Positions 56,666-64,000 of a stretch of DNA of 64,000 bases are shown in pieces. The position numbers were made by a program, and so were the translations under genes. Numbering within the stretch: position 1 is the first letter of the stretch; every line of letters begins with the position of its first letter. This DNA is from Narthecium ossifragum. Its lineage: Eukaryota; Streptophyta; Magnoliopsida; Dioscoreales; Nartheciaceae. The stretch spans positions 6,946,779 through 7,010,778 of the forward strand of contig OY986971.1 of NCBI GenBank assembly GCA_963920575.1. The letters run 5' to 3'. The notes beneath the pieces are model-generated. The model had not been told where the DNA came from. It searched no databases and saw only the letters and a list, made by a program, of their open reading frames with translations.

Positions 56666-59600
56666 TCATTCAAGATCTATGGTGTCCGTTGTAGCAACAT
56701 CTGATGACACGATTAACCCAAATTTTTCTATCTCATCGTTATAGGAATCCCATCCAATGGCACAAGCATCTCGATATCGAGCCCAGCTGCTGACTACTGG
56801 TGGCATTGGACATCCAGGCTGCATGTGGAGTTGAACAAAGTGATTTCCGTTTACGAACCCGATTGCGATGATCCTTCGTGCCGGTTTCGGGGGCGCTGCT
56901 GTCCAAAGTGGCAGTAAGGTCACGCATTGTCTTATGGAGATGTGGAGTAGGACAACCGAGTATCGTGATGCAATAATATAACCCATGTCCGGCATGGTCA
57001 TCCACCGATCGGGTAGAGGGTTGTTTTCGAGAAACGACAATGAGTACATAAGCTCGTGAACACGCTTTTCATTCCCATACAACTTAAGGTAGCCCTCGAA
57101 GTGATCACGCAACTCATTGATAAGATCGTTCCTCACCTGGGCCCAGTTGTCCTCGCCGTAGCCCAATAGCCCGGCTATCGCTCTAAAACCGCAGTTACCA
57201 TCTGATGCAACATCCTTAACATGCTTAATATATTTTGTCAACCCTTCTGGAAACTCGCCAAGATAGCCCAGCGGAGCGGCTGTCCGAGCCCTTAACACTC
57301 TCTCCTTTGGACGCTTTTTTTGACTATATCAGGCTTCTCTGGTTTCATGCAAGATATGGGACTAACATGTAGAGGAGTTTCCTCTAGTGAGTTACTGTCC
57401 TTGAACGAAGGTGCATACTCAAAGGCGGATGGGTCGCGTTGTGTTGAGAGCATCAACTTCTTCTCCTTAGTGCTTGGTCGACCGCGGGTCCTCAACTTCA
57501 CCTCTGGCTCAAGAACATAACTAGACTGCGGTTCTGCTAGCTCATACATTTTCTTCAGCAAATGCATTCTTCCTGCCTCATTCTGAGCTAGAAATTTGTT
57601 TTCCAAGAGTTCTAGAGCATTTTGGCACTTAAGTTTTGGGATTTCATTGGCTGGTGTAGCCGACAAGTCAAGCTTCCGCCAATGGTGATGTATGCATTCT
57701 AGGGGTATGGGGCGGCAATCAAGCTTGTAGTTGGCGATCTCATGGGCACATGGCAAGCCATGTGTGCGTCGGACTGTACAATCACATGCGAACTTATCCG
57801 CACCGATCTCATTGGCCCTCTCAGATTCTTTTGAACTATTAAAAGAGCACTCTTTGAAATGAAGCCTCGCAGCTCCTTGAAAATGGCCGGCTTGAAACTG
57901 TGATGCACAATGTATTTGCTCTTCTCAAAGGAGGCTTTGATATCACAGTGTTGCAGCTCAAGCAGGGAGTGAATAGTAGCCCACGATGTGTCAAAACTGC
58001 AGCTGGATGCCCCGAGATGCCTCTTTAACTTGGCATGTGCACTCTCTACCCTGTTTGTAGTGTGATTGCCAAAATGCATATATTCGTCAGTCCAAGCACT
58101 GACGAACAATTCTTTGAAGCCATCCAGCCACGATTCCCGAACATATTTAGAAGTTGCTGGGTAACCGCAAAAAGATGTCTCTAGTGTCTCCAAGTGTTTC
58201 TTGTACTCCTCCTCGGTAGATGCAGTTACAACCAATTTTCACATTGTCATAAACAAGTCGGCTTTATCTGCAGTTTCGAAAAATGTGTTTGCAGCTGAGC
58301 TCTACGTTCTTTTGGATATGCCATCTACATAGCATGCTTTTGGACTCCGGAAAGACAGAGCTGATAGCGTTCATCAAAGCCAGTTCTCGGTCTGTCACCA
58401 CAACGCGTGGCATTGGGCATCCTTCCAACAATGTCCTTAATATTTTCAAAGCCCATGTGTACCTGTCCTCCTTCTCACACTCCATGTAGGCAAAAGCTGC
58501 GGCGAATGTCATACTCGTCGACGTGACGCCAACAATCTCTAGCAGTGGAAGTCGATATCTATTGGTCTTGTAGGTGCAATCCATAATCAACACCTCGGGA
58601 AATGCACGGACTAAATCAATAGACACAGGGTGTGCCCAGAATACGTCCCTCACAGCGTCTGTGTCTTTTCGAACCGTATGATACTCAACGTATCTAAACT
58701 CATTTAGATGCTTCAATAGTTGCTGCATCTCTGATCTCCCAGCCTTTTCAATCACCCTATTCCTTTGGCGTACATTGTAGATGGTCTTCATGGTGGATAT
58801 GTTTTCAGGATCTTGTTGCTTTATAGTGTTCAGGATTTGCCGTGGCTTCACTAGGTTTGCTGACATCGTAACCACCATATCATTTTGTTCAGCAGATAAT
58901 CTTCCCGCGAACGAGTGACCCTCGAGGTGATCCGCATGGGAGTGATTGTGGACTCCGCAAAGAACTCTTAGCATCCAATCATCATCAGATACAAGCTTCA
59001 CACCCTGAAGCTTGAAAGGACATCCACACTTCTTCGTCCCGGAGTCGACGGATTTTTTCTTTCGATTGGCAAATTTTTTCTTCCCGCTATCATCTTTCTT
59101 CACAGTTTTCCGATACTCTCCACTGCGCTCACATGCCAAGGTAATCCTCGGCTTTCTACCACACCCCCCGGCCTCTGAATTCTTTGTCACAATCACCAGC
59201 CCGTTCTGCCTCCCAACTGTCTGTATCCATTGGACAAGTGCTTGTCGACTTTGAAATATCTATAACCAAACAATAAGAATTATGTTAATGAAGTTTAGAC
59301 CTAGTTGTCGTCCGGCAAGATATAACGATTTAACAACATACCGTACTGGTCGTGAATTCCAAGGTGTAGTCGTGAGTAATTATAGCTCCTACACCGCTCG
59401 CATCAGTAGAAACATGCTCCTGAATGTAAGCAAAGAGTTAGTAAGGCAGGTAGCCAACACTGTGTTCACATCGGTACCATGGTACCGGTATACTAACGTA
59501 TTAATCGGTACCATTTTACCGGTATATAAGCTATAGTTTCGGTGGATACGTCCCGGTATACATAGCATACTAATCGGTACTATGTTACCGGTACATTAAG

Positions 59601-59770
59601 CCAAAGTATCGGGTTCTACATACCGATACGTTGACGTTTTCTGTCAGTCTGATACTACCGATCAAAATGCGATCCGGGAAGGACAAAAAAAAACAAGAGA
59701 AGAGGAAATGTACATTTTTTGAGCGCCTTTTCTCGTCTCCTTCGCTCCAGCATTCGTCTTCTCCATCCAT
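56666..59770 (-). pseudogene. MULE-2 transposase: FAR1 DNA-binding, MULE core, SWIM and OTU domains
   Basis: Exons 1 (59770-59714) and 2 (59419-59342) are small and phase 0; exon 3 runs from 59259. Domains in order: FAR1-type DNA-binding region (KKCGCPFKLQG, VHNHSHADHLEGH), MULE core (LIMDCTYKTN, VVTDRELALMNAI, CRWHIQKN, NRVESAHAKLK), SWIM finger (CDCTVRRTHGLPCAHE), and a C-terminal OTU cysteine-protease-like domain (DGNCGFRAIA and NGNHFVQL). Lesions: frameshift near 58276, TGA for an expected Trp near 58238, frameshift near 57835 and a one-base gain in an A7 run near 57317 that separates SWIM from OTU. Transposases fused to OTU domains are a known plant MULE class. This copy cannot make the full protein. 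Confidence 0.9.
59464..59655. repeat. CGGTA-N6-TACCG dyads, right cluster of MULE-2
   Basis: Five dyads, three perfect (CGGTACCATGGTACCG, CGGTACCATTTTACCG, CGGTACTATGTTACCG), occupy the first intron of the transposase gene, close to its start. Confidence 0.9.
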
Positions 59771-60163
59771 TTCGACCTAATACACCTTGGATTGACAATG
59801 TATAATGGGGAGGGCTTGTGTGAGTTGAAAACCTAAGGTTGGAGGAGAGTATAATGTGAATGTGTTGGAGGATAAGAAAGAAGATAGAATAACTTGAAGA
59901 CCTAGGGCTTGGAGGGAGGAGATGGTTAGGGATTGGAGGTGAAAATTCGGTAGTAAGAGAAGGAGAAGATGATGGTTAGAGGTAGGAGAAGATGTGGTGT
60001 TGTGGTGTATTGAGAAATAAATCTTATGGTAGATTAGGTTTTGTGGTGTATTGTATTTCAGAAGGTTAGTTTGGACATATCACCCATGGGTCTTTTGGGT
60101 ATGAAAAATGGTGTGGTGTGTTGAGTCAAAACGGTGGTGCGGATAGCCGCACCCATCCGATAT

Positions 60164-60303
60164 ACTGCCTCGGATCCTAATATTTGTGTTTCGGATCACG
60201 TTCAACCCATTAAAACCCCTCCTCTCCAACTGCAGCGCCACCACACCAGCTCTCCGCTCTCGATGTTCTAGACTTTCGAGTGGAGTAAAAGGAGCGGCGG
60301 CGG
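60164..60303 (+). promoter_or_regulatory. Remaining THO5 upstream sequence
   Basis: Only 150 bp separate MULE-2 from the THO5 ATG. The stretch is GC-rich with CT-rich tracts (AACCCATTAAAACCCCTCC). Any promoter element further up now lies beyond the 17-kb MULE pair or inside MULE-2. Confidence 0.5.
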
Positions 60304-63300
60304 ATGGTAACGGAGTCCGGCGACGCCATGGCGGTGGAGACGACGCGGGAGAAGCGTCCTCCGCCTCGCGATACGCTGGAGGAGATCCGCGTGGCCATGG
60401 AGGAGATCGCCGCCAAGATGCTCTTTGTCAAGCGCGAGGGCCGCCCCAAGTCCGAGCACCGCGAACTCATCACTCAAATGTCCCTTTTGCTCATCTCCCT
60501 TCGCCAGGTCTGTAGCCTTATAGTTAGTTTTTAGGGTTTAGTTTCTCTAAGCCAAATAACCTAATGGGGTTTCTTGGGGTTTATAGGTGAATAGGACGAT
60601 ATTGATGGAGGAGGATCGGATGAAGGTTGAGACGGAGAGTGCGAAGGCACCAGTGGATTTCACGACGCTTCAGCTGCACAATCTAATGTACGAGAAGAAC
60701 CACTACGCTAAGGCGATAAAGGCGTGCAAGGACTTCAAGTCGAAGCACCCCGACATTGAATTGGTGCCCGAGGAGGAGTTCTTCAGTAACGCACCCGAAG
60801 AGATCAAAGGGAAGGTTCTGGCGAGCGACGCGGCGCATGACTTGATGCTGAAAAGGCTCAACTTCGAGCTCTTCCAGGTATAGTTACCTTGCCGTGCATA
60901 AGTTTATGTTGCTTGGTTGGTCGAATTAATACTTTGACTCCATGGTCTGTGATACGTAAGAGCAATAGTTGAATATTCGAATGAAGAACTAAGTATGTAC
61001 TATATATTTAGCTGATTGTACACGGGATAGAAGAGAGAAAAGTGAGGATGAATAAGTTAGAAGTCAGGTTTAATGGAACGACAAAGGGGGAATTCATCAA
61101 GAAGTGAGAAACACACAAGATTTTATTCATTGCAAATGATAAATGATATGTTGTTAGACTACATGAAATGTGCTCTTTGTTTTGTGTCTAATTTAATACA
61201 TCCAGCGGTGGTTCTCTTTTGGTATGGTTAGCTGAACGTTTAAGAATCTTGTGAAGACCATGCATGTTGAACTTAAAATTATCCAAGACGCACTTTAGCT
61301 CTGATAGCTTGTGTGATTTCTCTTGCTCTCATTTTGTTTCTTTCATCAGTCAAGTATAAATAGAAACTTTTTCTTTACTATCAAGGTTAGTGTTGTAAGT
61401 CATAATGCATTTTTCCAGAGCTTTTAAGTTTTTCTGTTTAGTAATTCTTTTCATTTCTTTGAGCCAGCGGAAAGAACTCTGCAAATTGCGTGAAAAGTTG
61501 GAGCAACATAGGAAAAGTCTTGCAGACACCATTGCGAACAGGAAAAAGTTCCTTTCTAGCCTCCCATCACATCTGAAATCGCTGAAGAAGGCATCGTTAC
61601 CAGTGCAGCAGCAATTAGGGATATTACATACCAAGAAACTAAAGCAGCACAATACTGCAGAATTACTTTCACCGCCTCTTTATATTGTTTACTCACAAGT
61701 AATTGCCCAGAAAGAGGCCTTTGGAGAGAAGATTGAAATTGAAATTCTAGGAAGTATGAAGGATGCTCAAATATTTGCTCAGCGGCAAGCAAAGAAGGAA
61801 AATGGTAAGTGGCAACCCTTCAAAGGACTTGCTAAGCGTGATCACCTTGATGGTGCTTGTGCAGGAGATATGTCTATTCGTGTCCATGGCATTTGATATT
61901 TGATGTGTCTGCATGAGCAAACATACATGAATGCTATACATAGAGACATTTTGGTATGTGTACTTATTCTCACATATGCAGTATACTCATAGATGTGAGA
62001 AACCTTAATTAAGGAGGGTTTGTGCGTACTACTTTTCCATTGTAAAGACCGAAAGGAGAGATAATTTTGTAATGATTGAGTGAGGACAAGGACAAATTCA
62101 TATAGACACAAGCAGAAGGAAAATTAGGAAAATTTACAGGTTGCTTAGCCTTTCTTGCTAGATCTTAGTGATAGGTAAAATGTCAAAGTTAGATTATCGC
62201 CGTTAAGCAATTTATAGGGTTTTTTTTTTACTGATGATAAAATATTTTTCATGTTGGGTGGTGGCATTCATCAACTCCTAAATATTTTGTGTTGGGTGTA
62301 TCAGGAACACTAGGAAGTAGAGTTTCAATGGAGTTAGGATTTGTCAAAATCTAGGGAGCTCATACATGTAAACTAATTTTAGAACTATGAAGTTATGAAA
62401 CTAGATTTTCTTTCTATACTTTCTTGTATTTGAAGGCTCATCTTATGGCTAGCTAAGTTTGCTTATGCTGGTTAGTATACAAGTGGCTTATATTTGGAGA
62501 TCATTTCTCTATATTGTGATAAGTACGGAGTATCGTGTGAGTTAGAGGATCAATCATATCATAACCATTAGTGTCTTTTCATGGAAGCAATGTATTGGAA
62601 GTACATTCTTAAAAAGCAGACTTACATGGTTTTTAGGTGTGGAAGGGCAGCTTTAGAACTGTATTAAAGGGTTGATAAGGACGACGGTAAAGTTGTTGAG
62701 GGAAGCCTTCCTATGTTCATTAAGGAGGTAGATTTTGGGTTAATGATTAGAGTAGATTGATAGAACTTCTTTCTATGTAGCCAAACCTTCAGCCCTCTCT
62801 CTCTCCACCCACCCTTTAGTACGGTTGTGTCCGAGCCGATCTTTAATCGAATAATTCGATTAACCTCGAGCTCGAGCCGAGCTCAAACCCATAAATAGGG
62901 CTTAGATTTTTAGCGAGCTTGAACTCGATCACTCTTGGGCTCAGCTTGAGAGCTCGTGACCTGAGCTCAATTAATATTTCATATAGAATATATCGTATAT
63001 ATATTATATAGACTCGACTAGCTAGAAAGCTCAGCTTCAAGGCTCATGAGTCGAACTCAAGCCTTTTCTGTATTGAGTCTGGTCAAGCTCCAGCAGGCCA
63101 AAGCTCGGCTTGGTTCTGGCTTGAATACAGCCCTACCCTTTAGCCGCCCCCAAACCTGAACAAGCTATGGTTCACCTTTTCCTTAATATTACTTCGGCTT
63201 GTTCACTTTTCCACAGGAAAAAGCTATGGCTTACCTTTTCCTTGGTTTCTTTTTGTGTGGCCCACGTCAGGTGCCAAGTGATTCTTTCCACAACTATTTC

Positions 63301-63876
63301 AAGTAGAATACAGATAAATTATAAAAAAAGAAGTTGTGATATCAACATCAGTCATTTTTTACGGTAATGAACCCTTATGCAGGATGTCCTCATGCACAAG
63401 CATAATTCACCTTAGCGTATCTCTCTTGCTAGTTAGTAGAAAATCGATATAATATAGCATGTCTACTATGGACATTCACAAGTTAACATGGGTGCTTCAA
63501 TTATCAGAGCATTAATTGTAAAGTGTTTTATGACACAGGTACATCAGCAAACATAGAGAGCAACAGGATGGAGGATGATGCACCTGATGAGGAGGAGGAT
63601 ATCCAAAGGAGGAGAAAGAAGTCGAAGAAGAATCTGGTCAAGGAAAATCTGGACCAGACTGGAGTCTATCAATCTCATCCACTCAAAATCTTTCTCCACA
63701 TATATGATGATGAAGATACTAATGGTAAACCTTTGAAGCTGATCACTTTGAGGTTCGAGTACCTTTTAAATTTGAATGTCGTGTGTGTTGGAGTTGAAGA
63801 CTCGGTGGAAGGGTCTGACGACAATATCTTGTGTAACTTGTTTCCTGATGACACTGGCATAGAGCTTCCCCATCAG
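60304..63876 (+). CDS. THO5: THO complex subunit 5 (THOC5/Fms-interacting domain), 5' part
   Basis: THO5 belongs to the nuclear THO/TREX complex, which couples transcription to mRNA export and in plants supports trans-acting siRNA production. Exons seen: 60304-60507, 60587-60877, 61468-61804 and 63539-63876, all GT-AG and in frame, giving about 390 residues; intron 4 begins at 63877 and the rest is off the right edge. Recognisable THOC5 blocks are KREGRPKSEHRELI, LQLHNLMYEKNHYAKAI, LVPEEEFFSNAPEE, KRLNFELFQRKELC and LPVQQQLGI, the last preceding the linker that links to PPLYIVYSQ. The start is the first ATG of the exon and gives an acidic-basic N-terminus usual for the family. Intron 3 is 1.7 kb and contains a hAT-type MITE. 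No lesion is seen. Confidence 0.93.
61805..62819 (+). other. First part of THO5 intron 3
   Basis: AT-rich intron DNA; no coding or repeat signal. The exon 3 frame reads through to 61896 in genomic DNA, which is simply intron read-through. Confidence 0.6.
62820..63135. mobile_element. hAT-type MITE in THO5 intron 3 (316 bp)
   Basis: Ends TACGGTTGTGTCCGAGCC and, read inwards from the right, TAGGGCTGTATTCAAGCC pair at most positions. A perfect 8-bp duplication CCCTTTAG flanks it (62812-62819 and 63136-63143). The interior is rich in GAGCTCGAGC-type words and has no coding capacity. Confidence 0.85.
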
Positions 63877-64000
63877 GTATATCCATTTCCTGACAACCTT
63901 CTCTGGTACTTCAGGTCACAATTTAAAGTGGTATACATTTGGTCTGTTCTTCCTATTGGTTGGGCATTCGTGTTTACTCTTTGCATCTTGATGAGCAAGG

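Larger units (their letters stand above)
52774..60154 (+). mobile_element. MULE-2: Mutator-like element with mobile-domain gene and FAR1/OTU transposase
   Basis: Termini GGGTGCGGCTATCCGCACCA (left, and read inwards at right) match over about 45 bp with one difference near position 27, then diverge. They are flanked by a perfect 9-bp duplication ATCCGATAT (52765-52773 and 60155-60163). The 7.38-kb element holds an intact-looking plant-mobile-domain gene (+) and a broken FAR1/MULE/SWIM/OTU gene (-), convergent. It lies 23 bp from the MULE-1 duplication and its right end is 150 bp before the THO5 start codon. Confidence 0.95.

Noticed and set aside
56666..57298. Independent OTU protease gene
   Set aside because: It continues the transposase frame after a one-base change, matching the known MULE/OTU fusion class, so it is treated as part of that gene.

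Overview
This is a flowering-plant nuclear window. Evidence: spliced genes with short GT-AG introns, a plant remorin, a plant THO5, and plant-type transposons (Athila-like and chromovirus LTR retrotransposons, hAT, two MULEs). I cannot name the species. About nine tenths is transposon. Only two host genes are supported: a remorin-family gene (about 33.9-41.5 kb, +) and the 5' part of THO5/THOC5 (60.3 kb to beyond the right edge, +). A decayed fragment of an ICR/RIP (ROP-interactor) gene lies at 14.6-15.3 kb.

Layout. 1-7.4 kb: 3' portion of an Athila-like element with broken gag and protease, an unusual acidic repeat tail in place of reverse transcriptase, and a 3' LTR. 7.4-13.9 kb: heavily decayed chromovirus pol ending in a chromodomain and a 2.96-kb LTR (TGTGAGGACC...GTGTGACA). 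13.9-22.5 kb: further LTR copies of this family, both orientations, interleaved with the ICR fragment and GC-rich minisatellites. 23.57-31.14 kb: a hAT element with an 8-bp target duplication, split by a head-to-tail pair of the same LTRs. 31.4-32.6 kb: a small internally deleted hAT. 33-43 kb: remorin gene whose 5-kb intron holds Copia and Gypsy debris. 43.16-52.73 kb: MULE-1, 9.6 kb, with ~197-bp terminal repeats, a Ulp1-type protease gene (+) and a MuDR-type transposase gene (-), both broken. 52.77-60.15 kb: MULE-2, 7.4 kb, with an apparently intact plant-mobile-domain gene (+) and a broken FAR1/MULE/SWIM/OTU transposase gene (-). Its right end lies 150 bp upstream of the THO5 start codon.

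The most striking signals are not genes. Each element family has filled its non-coding DNA with its own CG-containing motif. MULE-2 carries about 20 copies of a dyad CGGTA-N6-TACCG with fixed spacing, in three clusters; the middle cluster forms a ~630-bp inverted repeat between the two convergent genes. MULE-1 carries a ~22-bp direct repeat with an ACGCGT core whose orientation flips between the two arms. The chromovirus LTRs carry arrays of GATCGATC palindromes whose arms covary. These look like multi-site binding platforms (inference).

Both MULEs have two convergent genes with the transposase on the minus strand. In MULE-2 the accessory gene is open while the transposase is dead.
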